Positions 42,161-51,064 of a stretch of 64,000 nt of DNA are shown here, piece by piece. Each line of letters starts with the position of its first letter. Position 1 is the first letter of the stretch. The position numbers and the translations under genes are program-made. The notes beneath the pieces were generated by a model. The model did no database searches. It worked only from the letters and a program-made list of their open reading frames with translations, and was not told the DNA's origin. Where the stretch lies: contig CAXTHH010000004.1 of the NCBI GenBank assembly GCA_964244065.1, forward strand, positions 1 to 64,000. Direction: 5' to 3'. Origin of the DNA: JASLDZ01 sp964244065 (lineage in GTDB: Bacteria; Pseudomonadota; Alphaproteobacteria; Caulobacterales; Caulobacteraceae).

Positions 42161-43105
42161 ATGACGCTCGGCCTCCGCTCCCTCGCCCAAGCCGCCCGTC
42201 GGCTGGACGCGGCGGTGCGGAGGGTGGAGGCGGCGGGGCATCCGGGCCAGATCAGTGCGCGGGGCTGGCGCGAGCTGATATGGACAGCGCTCCGCTGCAC
42301 CCTGCGCCACCGGGCGCCGAGCACGGCGGCGGCGGCGACCTACTACGGATTCCTCGCCTTCGTTCCGACGGTGGCCGCCTTCGGCTGCGTATACGGCCTC
42401 CTGTCCAGCCCGGAGCGGCTGCGCCACCGGCTGGACTCCTTCTCCGACCTAGCCCCCGCCGGGGTGCTCCACGTGGTGCAGGGCCAGGCGCTGCGCTTCG
42501 CGTCCGGTCCCCGGGAGCACCTGGCGGGCGCGGCCGTCGGCTTCCTGGTGGTGGCCCTGTTCGGGGCGACCTCCGCCCTGCGCGCGCTGCTCCACGGGCT
42601 GAACACCGCCTACGGCGTGCAGGAGACCCGACCGTGGTGGAAGGGGCGGCTGCTGTGCCTGGTGTTCGCGGCGGGGGTGGGGGCGCTCGGCTCGGCGGTG
42701 CTGTGGCTCGTGCTCAAGAGCGTGGACGCCACCGAGGGCGAGGTGGGCGCCGTGGCGGCGGCCGTGCTGGTGCTGCGCTGGGCGCTCGTGTTCCTGGGGT
42801 TCATGGCCGCCCTGGCGGTGCTCTATCGCTACGGGCCGGACCGGCCACGGTCGCGGTGGCGGTGGGTGACGCCGGGCAGCGCCCTGGCGGCCGGGGCGGG
42901 CCTGCTGACCTCCGCGGGCGTCACGCTCTACCTGGCGCACTTCGCCGACTACGAGCGCACCTATGGCGGGCTGGGCTCGGTGCTCGGCCTGATGACCTGG
43001 CTGTGGATGCTCCTCACCGTGGTGCTGGCCGGGGCGGAGCTGAACCGCGCCATGGAGGACAAGACCAGCCACGACACCGCCGTCACGGGGCGGGCGACGT
43101 CCTGA
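42161..43105 (+). CDS. YihY/virulence factor BrkB family membrane protein, first copy
   Basis: 314 residues with about six membrane helices. Family blocks: TAAAATYYGFLAFVPTVAAFG, LHGLNTAYGVQETRPWWKGR, RWRWVTPGSALAAG and TYGGLGSVLGLMTWLWMLLTVVLAGAELNR. Once misnamed ribonuclease BN, the family is now thought to act in the inner membrane, perhaps in transport. Its last 23 bases overlap the convergent HpnL-like gene. A second, longer member lies 2.3 kb away. Confidence 0.88.
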   Translation: MTLGLRSLAQAARRLDAAVRRVEAAGHPGQISARGWRELIWTALRCTLRHRAPSTAAAATYYGFLAFVPTVAAFGCVYGLLSSPERLRHRLDSFSDLAPAGVLHVVQGQALRFASGPREHLAGAAVGFLVVALFGATSALRALLHGLNTAYGVQETRPWWKGRLLCLVFAAGVGALGSAVLWLVLKSVDATEGEVGAVAAAVLVLRWALVFLGFMAALAVLYRYGPDRPRSRWRWVTPGSALAAGAGLLTSAGVTLYLAHFADYERTYGGLGSVLGLMTWLWMLLTVVLAGAELNRAMEDKTSHDTAVTGRATS

Positions 43106-44123
43106 GCGCCCGCGCGATGCGCCGCCCCTCGCCCCACCGCCACAGCACCAGCACGGGCGCGCCCACCGCCAGGTCGCGCGCGCGCTTCAGCAGCGATAGG
43201 CCTAGCGCCGTCTGCGGCGGCAGGCCGAACAAGGGGCCGATCAGGGCGTACGCCGCCTCCTGCACGCCGAGCGCGCCGGGGATGGCGAAACCGAAGCTCT
43301 TGGCCGCCGCGAGCAGGCTCTCCACCACCAGCACGGAGACCAGCGGCAGGGGCGCGCCCATCAGCTGCAGCATCCACCAGGAGACCAGGCCGCTGGCGAT
43401 CCAGCCCGCCCCGTGCGCCGCCGTGGAGGCCAGGAGCGCCCAGGGCCGGGCGTAGGCCCGGTCGAGCTCGGCCTGGATGCTCGCCGCGCCGGCCACCGCC
43501 CCCGGCAGCCAGCGCGAGGCGAGGCCCGCCGCCCAGCCGACGCCCCGGCGCTGCAGCACCACGAACAGCGCGGTCACCGCCGCCCCCGCGGCCGTGAGCG
43601 CCAGCCCGCCCCAGACCACCAGCTCCTGTCCGGCCCCGCCGCCGGCGCCGGCGCGCGTCAGCCGCCAGCCGAGGCCGGCGACGCCGCCCAGGGTGTAGGC
43701 CAGCTGCGCGGCCATCTCGGTGGTCAGGTCCACCACCAGCGACGCCCACACGGCGGCCAGCGACAGCCCGGCGGCGGCGGCGGCGGCGTTGGCGCCGAAC
43801 ACCAGCCCGCCCACCTGGCTGAAGGGAAGCAGGTCGGCCGCCGCCTCCCGCACCGTGCGCGCCCAGGCGAAGGCGCCGAGCGAGCCGGCGCGCGCATCCG
43901 GCGCCGCCAGCATCCAGGCCCCGCCCAGCAGCACCAGCACGCCCAGCCAGGCGAGGCAGATCCCGGCGAACCCCGGCGCCCCCACCGACAGCGCCGCCGC
44001 CAGCACCGGCCGCCAGCCCACCGCCAGCGTCAGCCCGGCGAGCAGGACCACGCCCACCGTCAGCCCCACATAGGCGCGCCAGCCGGGAGGCCTGGCCGCG
44101 GCGGGAGGCGGGGCGTCGCTCAT
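43083..44123 (-). CDS. HpnL-like integral membrane protein
   Basis: 346 residues, about eight membrane helices, of the lysylphosphatidylglycerol synthase/UPF0104 superfamily. The late block GVQEAAYALIGPLFGLPPQT followed by LGLSLLKRARDLAVGAPVL closely fits HpnL, a protein linked to hopanoid biosynthesis and transport to the outer membrane. No other hopanoid genes (shc, hpnCDE) are in the window, so the role rests on similarity alone. The gap of 242 bp upstream to the formamidase-like gene holds no recognisable feature. Confidence 0.72.
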   Translation of the reverse strand: MSDAPPPAAARPPGWRAYVGLTVGVVLLAGLTLAVGWRPVLAAALSVGAPGFAGICLAWLGVLVLLGGAWMLAAPDARAGSLGAFAWARTVREAAADLLPFSQVGGLVFGANAAAAAAGLSLAAVWASLVVDLTTEMAAQLAYTLGGVAGLGWRLTRAGAGGGAGQELVVWGGLALTAAGAAVTALFVVLQRRGVGWAAGLASRWLPGAVAGAASIQAELDRAYARPWALLASTAAHGAGWIASGLVSWWMLQLMGAPLPLVSVLVVESLLAAAKSFGFAIPGALGVQEAAYALIGPLFGLPPQTALGLSLLKRARDLAVGAPVLVLWRWGEGRRIARALRTSPAP

Positions 44124-44365
44124 GCTGGACAGGCGGGCGAAGGCGGCATGCGGCGCTCCTAGCCCGCGCCGTACGTCCCCGGAAGCCGCGGCGCGCCGAT
44201 CCGCGAGGGCCGCGCCGCCCGGCGCTGGCCGTCGACGCCCGCCGGGCGGCCGGCCGTCGCCCTTGGCCGTTCCCCCCGGCGGCCCGGGCGCCGCTTTCCA
44301 GGGCAGGCGCGGCGGGGGCGGACGGCCCAGCTGGCGCGGCAGCTCGGGCCGTGCAAGCTCGCCCC

Positions 44366-45415
44366 ATGCCGAACCGAAAGACGCCCCACCCCGCCACGCT
44401 CGCCACGCTGGCCCTGGCCGCGGCGACGACGCTCGCCGTCGGCGCGCGCGCCGAGACGCATCGGCTGGAGCCCACCGCCGCCAACGTGCTGTTCGGGCGC
44501 TACGACGCCATCGCGAAGCCCGCGCTGCGCATCCGCGATGGCGACACCGTCGAGGTGCACACGCTCATCACCAACACGCCGACGGGCCTCGAGCGGGCGG
44601 GGGTGAAGCCGGAGGACGTGGAGCCGGCCCTGCGCGACGTCTACGCCAACGTGCCCGCCGCCGACCGCGGCCCGGGCGGCCACGTGCTCACCGGGCCCAT
44701 CTATGTGGAGGGCGCCGAGCCCGGCGACGTGCTGGAGGTCAGGATCGAGCGCATCGATCTCGCCATCCCCTACAGCTACAACAGCTTCCGCTACGGCGCG
44801 GGGCTGCTCACCGACGACTTTCCCTACGGCCGGACCAAGATCGTGCCGCTGGACCGGCTGGCCATGACCGCGGCCTTCGCCCCCGGCGTGACGGTGCCGC
44901 TCAGGCCCTTCTTCGGCTCCATGGGCACGGCGCCGCCGCCCGCCGTAGGCCGGCTGGACTCCGCCCCGCCCACCGACCTGCACGGCGGGAACCTGGACGA
45001 CCGCGCCCTGGTCGCCGGGACCACGCTGTACCTGCCCGTGAACGTGCCCGGCGCGCTGTTCCTGGTCGGCGACGGCCACGCCGCCCAGGGCGACGGCGAG
45101 GTGGACATCACCGCGCTGGAGACGTCGCTGCGCGGGCGCCTGACCTTCCGCGTGCGCAAGGACGTCAGGTTCCCCGTGCCCGCGGCGGAGACGCCCACCC
45201 ACTACGTGGCCATGGGCTTCGACGACGACCTGGCGCACGCCGTGCGCAAGGCGGTTCGCAACGCGGTGGCCATGACCCAGGCCGTCTCCGGCCTGTCCCG
45301 GGACGACAGCTACATGCTCACCAGCGTGGCGGGCGACGTGGCGGTGACGGAGATCGTGGACCGCAACAAGGGCGCCCACGTGATGATCCCCAAGGCGCTG
45401 TTCACCCGGCGCTGA
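44366..45415 (+). CDS. Exported acetamidase/formamidase-like protein
   Basis: 349 residues. The FmdA/AmdA family pattern is clear: GDTVEVHTLIT, GHVLTGPIYVEGAEPGDVLEV, NSFRYGAG, VPLRPFFGSMG, DLHGGNLDDRALVAGTTLYLPV and HAAQGDGEV. It should hydrolyse a short amide to acid and ammonia. Unusually, ATG 44366 starts a likely signal peptide (the stretch LATLALAAATTLAVGARA), while classical formamidases are cytosolic. An alternative GTG at 44351 does not change this. It ends 15 bp before the convergent BrkB-type gene. Confidence 0.85.
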   Translation: MPNRKTPHPATLATLALAAATTLAVGARAETHRLEPTAANVLFGRYDAIAKPALRIRDGDTVEVHTLITNTPTGLERAGVKPEDVEPALRDVYANVPAADRGPGGHVLTGPIYVEGAEPGDVLEVRIERIDLAIPYSYNSFRYGAGLLTDDFPYGRTKIVPLDRLAMTAAFAPGVTVPLRPFFGSMGTAPPPAVGRLDSAPPTDLHGGNLDDRALVAGTTLYLPVNVPGALFLVGDGHAAQGDGEVDITALETSLRGRLTFRVRKDVRFPVPAAETPTHYVAMGFDDDLAHAVRKAVRNAVAMTQAVSGLSRDDSYMLTSVAGDVAVTEIVDRNKGAHVMIPKALFTRR

Positions 45416-45430
45416 GGCGGCCGGCGCGGA

Positions 45431-46723
45431 TCAGCCCTTCGACGTGCCGAGCGAGTCCGCCATGCGCGCCCCCCGCTCGCCCATGGGGCGGGGCGGGCCG
45501 GTGGTGGTGTCCACCGCCGTCTGGTGCTCGATCTCGGCGTTCAGCTCGGCGCCCACGAGCACGATGGTGGTGGTGTACCAGAGCCAGGTCATGAAGGCGA
45601 CGACCGCCCCCAGCGACCCGTAGGTCTTGTTGAAGTTGCCGAACGCCTGGACATACCAGGAGAACAGCAGCGAGGCGGCCACCCACAGCACGGCGGCCAC
45701 CGCCCCGCCCACCGTGATCCAGCGCCAGCGCGGCCTCGCCCGGCTCGGGCCGAAGCGATAGACCGCCGACAGGCCGAGGGCGAGCACCACCAGCAGCACC
45801 GGCCAGCGCAGCGCCGCCAGCCACCAGCCGCCGGCGTCCACGTGCAGGAAGTTCATCACCGTGGGCGCCACCACGATCGCGCCGATCGACAGCAGGGCGA
45901 ACACCAGCGCGCCCGCGGTGAACCCCAGCGTGATCAGGTTGAGCTTGACGAACCCCCGCCGCTCGCGCTCGCCATACGCCACGTTCAGCCCGTCGATGAT
46001 CGCCTTCACCGCCCCGTTGGCGCTCCACAGCGACAGCAGCAGCGAGATGACGAAGGCCACGCCCAGCTTGCCGTCGCCGCTCCTCGTGAGGCTCTGCATC
46101 TGGTCGCCGACGAAGCGGATCGCGTCCCGCGGCAACAGGCCGGACAACAGGCTCAGCTGCTCGCGCGCATTGTTCACGTCGAAGAACAGGCCGTAGAGCG
46201 AGACGAAGGCGGCCATGGCGGGGAACATGGCCAGCAGCGTGAAGAAGGTCACGCCGGCCGCCGTGGCCATGATCCGGTCGTTGTTGAACTCGGCCCAGGT
46301 TCGCAGCGCGATGTCCTTCCAGCCGCGGATGGGGATCTTGCCCGGGTGCGTGGCCGCGCGGCCCCGCTCGGGCTCGGCCGTGTCGGCGGCGTGCGGCGCC
46401 GGATGCTTGGGCGGGCCGGAGGGCGGCGGGACGAGCCCCCGCCAGCCCTCCTCCCGCCAGGCCTGCAGCAGCGAGCGCTCCCGCGGCCAGGCCAGGATCA
46501 GGCCGGCGGCGATGAAGAAGCCCAGCGCGTCCAGCCGCCCGGTCCGGGGCAGGCCGGGGACGGCCCGGGCCGGGGCCCTGCCGGCCGCCGTCTTGGCGTG
46601 GCCCTTGCGCGCACGACGACCCCTCCCGGTCGCGGCGGGCGGCTCGCCGCGCCCGAACAGGCCGCGTCGATGCGTAACCGGGGGCGGCGGAGGCGGCGAT
46701 CGACGGAACAGGCGGAACGGCAT
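45431..46723 (-). CDS. YihY/virulence factor BrkB family membrane protein, second copy
   Basis: 430 residues from ATG 46723. The first 130 residues are extra: a Pro-rich basic segment (MPFRLFRRSPPPPPPVTHRR) and one short hydrophobic stretch (ALGFFIAAGLILAWP). The conserved core follows (the ATAAGVTFFTLLAMFPAMAA region, GLNVAYGERERRGFV, RWRWITVGGAVAAV and YGSLGAVVAFMTWLWYTTTIVLVGAELNAE). Core positions match the copy at 42161, so they are paralogues, though diverged. A possible stress-sigma promoter lies 50-75 bp upstream. Confidence 0.87.
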   Translation of the reverse strand: MPFRLFRRSPPPPPPVTHRRGLFGRGEPPAATGRGRRARKGHAKTAAGRAPARAVPGLPRTGRLDALGFFIAAGLILAWPRERSLLQAWREEGWRGLVPPPSGPPKHPAPHAADTAEPERGRAATHPGKIPIRGWKDIALRTWAEFNNDRIMATAAGVTFFTLLAMFPAMAAFVSLYGLFFDVNNAREQLSLLSGLLPRDAIRFVGDQMQSLTRSGDGKLGVAFVISLLLSLWSANGAVKAIIDGLNVAYGERERRGFVKLNLITLGFTAGALVFALLSIGAIVVAPTVMNFLHVDAGGWWLAALRWPVLLVVLALGLSAVYRFGPSRARPRWRWITVGGAVAAVLWVAASLLFSWYVQAFGNFNKTYGSLGAVVAFMTWLWYTTTIVLVGAELNAEIEHQTAVDTTTGPPRPMGERGARMADSLGTSKG

Positions 46724-46775
46724 GGACGCGGCGGTGCTCCCCGGCGGGCGCGCTCGCACCCGCTCCGACCGGCTT

Positions 46776-46800
46776 AACCGGGGCGGGGCGCGGCCGTTCC
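46776..46800 (-). promoter_or_regulatory. Possible EcfG-type promoter for the second BrkB gene
   Basis: Read on the minus strand, GGAAC (46800-46796), a 16-base spacer and GGTT (46779-46776) resemble the GGAAC-N16-CGTT consensus with one mismatch. The predicted start would give a leader of about 45 bases before the ATG at 46723. Confidence 0.4.
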
Positions 46801-46847
46801 GCGCGGGCGCCTTGCCGGCGGGCGCACGCGTCTGCAGATGCCCCGCC

Positions 46848-47633
46848 ATGACGGCCGCGAGGCTCCAGGCGCTCCGCCGCCACCCCGTGAAGGGGTTCAC
46901 CCCCGAGCGGCTGGACGCGGTGGAGCTCGCCGCGGGCGAGCCCTTTCCCTGCGACCGGCTGTGGGCGGTGGAGAACGGCCCCTCCGGCTTCGACCCCGCC
47001 GCCCCGGCGCATATCTCCAAGACGCGCTTCGCCGTGCTGGCGCAGATCCCTGGCGTGGCGCGGGCGCGCACGCGCTTCGACGAGGCCGCCGGCGTGCTCA
47101 CCGTTCAGGCGGAGGGCCGCGAGCCCTTCATCGGCCGGGTCGGCGCGCCGGAAGGGGCCGCCGCCTTCGCCGCCTGGCTCGACGCCTTCCTGCGCACGGA
47201 GGAGCCGGACGCTGTGCGCGGACCGCTGCGCGTCGTCTCCGCCGCCGGCCACCGCTTCTTCGACGACCCGCGCGGGCACGTGTCGCTGCTGAACCTGGAC
47301 ACCGTCGCCGACTTCGGCCGGACCGAGGGCGTGCGGCTCGACCCCGAGCGCTTCCGCTGCAACCTCCACGTCTCCGGCTGGGCGCCCTGGTCGGAGCTGG
47401 AGCGGCCGGAGGGCGCGGTCCTGCGGATCGGCGCCGTGCGCCTGCGCGTTGTGAAGCCCATTCGCCGGTGCGTGGCGATCCATGTCGATCCGGAGCGGGG
47501 CGTGCGCGACCTGGACCTCGTGGGCGCCCTGCGCGCCAACTACGGCCATCCGTTCTGCGGCCTGTACATGCAGGTGGAGGCGGGCGGCCGCATCGCCCCG
47601 GGCGACGCCGTGGAGTGGGAGGACGCCGCGTGA
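46848..47633 (+). CDS. MOSC-domain protein
   Basis: 261 residues. An N-terminal MOSC_N beta-barrel (LQALRRHPVKGFTPERLDAVEL, PCDRLWAVEN) is followed by the MOSC domain at about 120-260 with LDTVADFG, DPERFRCNLHVSG and the conserved Cys in KPIRRCVAIHVDPE. Such proteins handle molybdenum cofactor sulfur or act as molybdoenzymes like mARC/YiiM. The substrate is unknown. It overlaps prmC as GTGA. Confidence 0.87.
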   Translation: MTAARLQALRRHPVKGFTPERLDAVELAAGEPFPCDRLWAVENGPSGFDPAAPAHISKTRFAVLAQIPGVARARTRFDEAAGVLTVQAEGREPFIGRVGAPEGAAAFAAWLDAFLRTEEPDAVRGPLRVVSAAGHRFFDDPRGHVSLLNLDTVADFGRTEGVRLDPERFRCNLHVSGWAPWSELERPEGAVLRIGAVRLRVVKPIRRCVAIHVDPERGVRDLDLVGALRANYGHPFCGLYMQVEAGGRIAPGDAVEWEDAA

Positions 47634-48496
47634 CCACCCTCGTCCAGGCCTGGACCCAGGCGCGCGACCGCCTCAAGGCCGCCCGGGTCGACAGCCCGGT
47701 GATCGACGCGCGCCTCCTGGTGGAGGCCGCCGCCGGCGCCTCGCGCACCGACATCGTCACCGACCCGTACCGGGAGGTGCCGGACGAGGCGATGGCGGTG
47801 CTGGACGACTACGTCGAACGCCGCAGCCGCCGCGAGCCGGTCAGCCGCATCCTGGGCCGCCGCGGCTTCTGGAAGATCATGCTTCAGGTCACGCCCGACG
47901 TGCTCTCGCCGCGGCCGGACACCGAGACGGTGGTGCAGGAGGCGCTGCGCCATTTCGAGGAACATCGCCGGTTCGACGTGCTGGACCTCGGCGTCGGCTC
48001 TGGCGCCATCATCCTGGCCATCCTGGCCGAGCGCCCGCTGGCCCGCGGCCTGGCCACCGACGTCTCCTCCGAGGCGCTGGCGGTGGCGCGGGACAACGCC
48101 GCCCGGCTGGGCCTGATCGACCGGCTGGCGCTGATGCACGGCGACTGGACCGAGGGCATGGCCGACGCCGCCTTCGACCTGGTGGTCTCCAACCCGCCCT
48201 ACATCCCGGACGCGCATGTCGACGCGCTCGACCCCGAGGTGCGCGACCACGATCCCCACCTGGCGCTGAAGGGCGGGCCGGACGGGCTGGACCACTACCG
48301 CCGGCTGGCGCCCGAGGTGCTCCGCGTGCTGCGCCCCGGCGGCCGCTTCCTGCTGGAGATCGGTCACGACCAGTCCGCCGCCGTCGAGGCGCTGATGCGG
48401 GCGGCCGGAGCCGTGGGGGTCGCCACGGTGAAGGATCTCGCCGACCGGGACCGCGTGGTTGCGGGGGCGAGAAAGCCCTTGGAAACCGGGGCGTGA
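47630..48496 (+). CDS. prmC: Peptide chain release factor N5-glutamine methyltransferase
   Basis: 288 residues, GTG start overlapping the MOSC gene. It methylates the GGQ glutamine of RF1 and RF2 using SAM. The N-terminal helical domain is followed by SRILGRRGFWKIMLQVTPDVLSPRPDTE-type substrate region, the SAM-binding LDLGVGSGAI and the catalytic NPPY in VVSNPPYIPD. DUF4167 lies downstream, as is common in alphaproteobacteria. The 245-bp gap after it holds nothing I can name and is probably the leader of the next gene. Confidence 0.92.
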   Translation: MTTLVQAWTQARDRLKAARVDSPVIDARLLVEAAAGASRTDIVTDPYREVPDEAMAVLDDYVERRSRREPVSRILGRRGFWKIMLQVTPDVLSPRPDTETVVQEALRHFEEHRRFDVLDLGVGSGAIILAILAERPLARGLATDVSSEALAVARDNAARLGLIDRLALMHGDWTEGMADAAFDLVVSNPPYIPDAHVDALDPEVRDHDPHLALKGGPDGLDHYRRLAPEVLRVLRPGGRFLLEIGHDQSAAVEALMRAAGAVGVATVKDLADRDRVVAGARKPLETGA

Positions 48497-48741
48497 GACG
48501 CTAGACGGTCGTCGTCCCACTCCATCGCCGCCCAGACCGGGCTCGGCGCGGGGATCGGCCGGTGCGCTCCACAGCTTTTCAGGGCGCGCGAATCCGGGGA
48601 CGAAGGAACCAGCGGCTCCAAACCTGAACGCGGGACCGGCGCTCACCGGCCCGCCGAGCATCAGAACCAGGCTCCAGCCGCACTCATCTCCAGGACCCCG
48701 CCGCCCCCTTGCGCGACCCGGGCGGCCCTAGGCGCGGAACG

Positions 48742-49821
48742 ATGCGAGATTTCAAGGGCATGAAGCGTCAACGCGGCCGCAATCGCGGCGGCGGAGGCGG
48801 CGGCCAGCAGGGCGGCGGCAAGCCGCAGCACAACATCAACCGCGCCTTCGACTCGAACGGCCCGGACAACATCAAGGTGCGGGGCAACGCCCAGCACGTG
48901 TACGAGAAGTACCAGGCGCTGGCCCGCGATGCGACGCTGGGCGGCGACCGGGTGCTGGCGGAGAACCACCTCCAGCACGCCGAGCACTACTTCCGCACCC
49001 TGCGCGCCATCCAGCCGAACCGGGCCGCCAGCGAGATCGTGAGCCGCGACGGCCTGACCTCCGGCTACGACATCGACTTCGAGGACGAGGCCGTCGAGAC
49101 CGCCATGGAGCAGGCGGACGCCCAGGCCGCCGCCCGCGCCGCCGAGCCGCAGCCCGAGCCCTCCGCCGAACCGGAAGCGCAGGCGCAGACCGGCGAGGGG
49201 CAGCAGCCCCGCTTCGACCGCGACCGGCAAGGCGGCGACCGCCAATGGCGGGACCGCTCCGACCGGCCCCAGGGCGAGTTCCGCGACCGCAACGACCGTC
49301 CCCAGGGCGGCTTCAACGCCGAGCGCCAGGACCGCGAGCGGCAAGGCGGCGGCGACCGTCCCGCCGTGGACCGGCCGCAGGGCGAGTTCCGCGATCGCGG
49401 CGACCGCCCGCGCTTCCGCGACCGCGACGACCGCTTCCGCGACCGCGAGCCGCGCCCCGAGGGCGAGCGGCCCCGCGACGAGCGCTCGACGGCCGACCGC
49501 GCTCCGCGCGAGGACCGGCCCGTCCGCGACGACCGCGGCGAGCGTCCGCGCTTCCGCGAGCGCGACGAGCGCTTCCGCGAGCCCCGGGCCGAGGGCGAGG
49601 CCGCCGCCGAACCCGCGCGCGAGCCGCGGTCCGAGCCCGCCCCCCTGCTGCGCAGCGAGGACGGCGGCGCCAGCGACGCGCCGGCCTTCCTGCAGGCCCC
49701 CGTCCCGGCGCTCGACGCCGAGGCCGGCGAGGCCCGCCGCCCCCGCGTCCGCCGCCGCCGTCCGCGCGACGAGGGCGAGGCCGAAGCCCCCGCTTCCGCC
49801 CCGGAGGTGGAGGAGGCCTGA
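48742..49821 (+). CDS. DUF4167 protein
   Basis: 359 residues. The conserved N-terminal domain (about 1-95) begins MRDFKGMKRQRGRNRGGGG and includes NINRAFDSNGP, VRGNAQHVYEKYQALARDA and AENHLQHAEHYFR, the hallmark of DUF4167. The rest is a low-complexity, highly charged region with repeats of the type DRPQGEFRDR, RFRDRDDRFRDRE and RERDERFREP, then an RRPRVRRRRPRD tail. Such tails suggest RNA or polyphosphate binding. The function is unknown; it is normally found beside prmC. Confidence 0.9.
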   Translation: MRDFKGMKRQRGRNRGGGGGGQQGGGKPQHNINRAFDSNGPDNIKVRGNAQHVYEKYQALARDATLGGDRVLAENHLQHAEHYFRTLRAIQPNRAASEIVSRDGLTSGYDIDFEDEAVETAMEQADAQAAARAAEPQPEPSAEPEAQAQTGEGQQPRFDRDRQGGDRQWRDRSDRPQGEFRDRNDRPQGGFNAERQDRERQGGGDRPAVDRPQGEFRDRGDRPRFRDRDDRFRDREPRPEGERPRDERSTADRAPREDRPVRDDRGERPRFRERDERFREPRAEGEAAAEPAREPRSEPAPLLRSEDGGASDAPAFLQAPVPALDAEAGEARRPRVRRRRPRDEGEAEAPASAPEVEEA

Positions 49822-49856
49822 CGGCGTCACAGGGCGTCGACCCGTTCTCGTCAGAC

Positions 49857-49892
49857 TCCGTCGCCCTCGGGCTTGCTCAAAGGGGCGACGGA
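49857..49892. repeat. Palindromic intergenic repeat, family A, copy 6 (degenerate)
   Basis: TCCGTCGCCCTCGGGCTTG, then TCAAAGGGGCGACGGA. The outer 9 bases still pair but the inner right block is eroded. It lies between the co-directional DUF4167 and SDR genes. Confidence 0.75.
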
Positions 49893-49987
49893 GCCGGTTC
49901 ACTCTGGCGAAGGACGGTCGAACGGACCCGGACGCGCGCCGCGGCGTTGGGATGGCGCGCCTCCCCCGCGCGCCGGAGTCCCCCGCC

Positions 49988-51064
49988 ATGTCCAGCATTC
50001 GCCTGAAGCCGCTCTCCGACCAGACGATCGTCGTCACGGGGGCGAGTTCCGGCATCGGCCTCGCCATCGCCCGCAAGGCGGCCAAGGCTGGAGCACGGCT
50101 GTTCCTGATCTCCCGCGACGGCGCCGAGCTCGGGCGGATCGCGGCGGAGCTTCGGGAGGGCGGCGCAGAGGTCGAGCACGCCGTGGCCGACGTGGCCGAC
50201 CGCACGGCGCTGGAGACGGCGTTCGACGCGGCGGCGGCCCGCTTCGGCCGGATCGACACGGTGGTCGCCAACGCCGGCGTCGCCATCTACGGCGACGTCC
50301 TCGCGACGCCCCGCGCCGAGCACGAGCGGCTGTTCCAGACCAACTACTGGGGCGCGGTGAACTCGGCGGAGCTGGCCGTGCCGCGCCTGCGCGAGGGCGG
50401 TGCGCTGATCGTCATCGGCTCGCTGGCGTCGGACATGGCGGCGCCCGGCATGGGCGTCTACGCCGCCAGCAAGCACGCGGTGAAGGGCTACGTGGATGCG
50501 GTGCGCATCGAGCTGAACCGCGACAAGGTCCCGGTCTCGCTCACCCTCGTCAAGCCGTCGGGCATCGGCACGCCCATCGACGAGCACGCCGTCGAGCACC
50601 TGGAGGGACGGGGCAAGATTCCCCCGCCCGTGTACGCGCCGGAGGTCGTGGCCGCAGCCGTGCTGCGCGCCGCCGTGCGGCCGTTCCGCGAGATCACCGT
50701 CGGCGGCGGCGGCCAGGCGCAGATCATGTTCGCCACGCACTTCCCGGGCCTGTTCGCCCGCTACGCCGGGCTGATGACGCCGCTGGTGCACGACCCCTCC
50801 AAGCCGGACACGGGCGACGACAACCTGTTCTCGCCCGCCGGGAACGGCGCGGCGCACAGCCGGCGCGAGCCCGCGGGCAAGTCCTTCAGCGTCTACACGG
50901 CGGCCACCACCCACCCGGGCCTCGCCGCCGCGGCGGCGCTGGCCGCGGGGCTGGCCGTGGCGGCCGCGATCGGCGTCGCCGGCCAGCGCAAGCGCAGGCC
51001 CCAGACCTGGGTCGAGGCCCGCTCGCGCGACCTGGAGCGGCTAGGCCGCCGCCTGCACCGCTGA
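49988..51064 (+). CDS. Short-chain dehydrogenase with C-terminal membrane segment
   Basis: 358 residues. The classical SDR elements are present: TGASSGIGLAIA (NAD(P) binding, near 18), VANAG, and the catalytic Ser and YAASK (GVYAASKHAVKG, near 160). After the catalytic domain there is a linker and one hydrophobic segment (LAAAAALAAGLAVAAAIG, about 312-330), then a basic tail, so it may be tethered to the membrane. The ATG at 49988 fits the family start (Rossmann fold). The substrate is unknown. The last 24 bases overlap the convergent LLM gene. Confidence 0.88.
   Translation: MSSIRLKPLSDQTIVVTGASSGIGLAIARKAAKAGARLFLISRDGAELGRIAAELREGGAEVEHAVADVADRTALETAFDAAAARFGRIDTVVANAGVAIYGDVLATPRAEHERLFQTNYWGAVNSAELAVPRLREGGALIVIGSLASDMAAPGMGVYAASKHAVKGYVDAVRIELNRDKVPVSLTLVKPSGIGTPIDEHAVEHLEGRGKIPPPVYAPEVVAAAVLRAAVRPFREITVGGGGQAQIMFATHFPGLFARYAGLMTPLVHDPSKPDTGDDNLFSPAGNGAAHSRREPAGKSFSVYTAATTHPGLAAAAALAAGLAVAAAIGVAGQRKRRPQTWVEARSRDLERLGRRLHR

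Noticed and set aside
49200..49600. Imperfect direct repeats (CGCGACCGC type)
   Set aside because: They encode the Arg/Asp-rich tail of the DUF4167 protein and are not a CRISPR or separate repeat element; no regular spacers exist.
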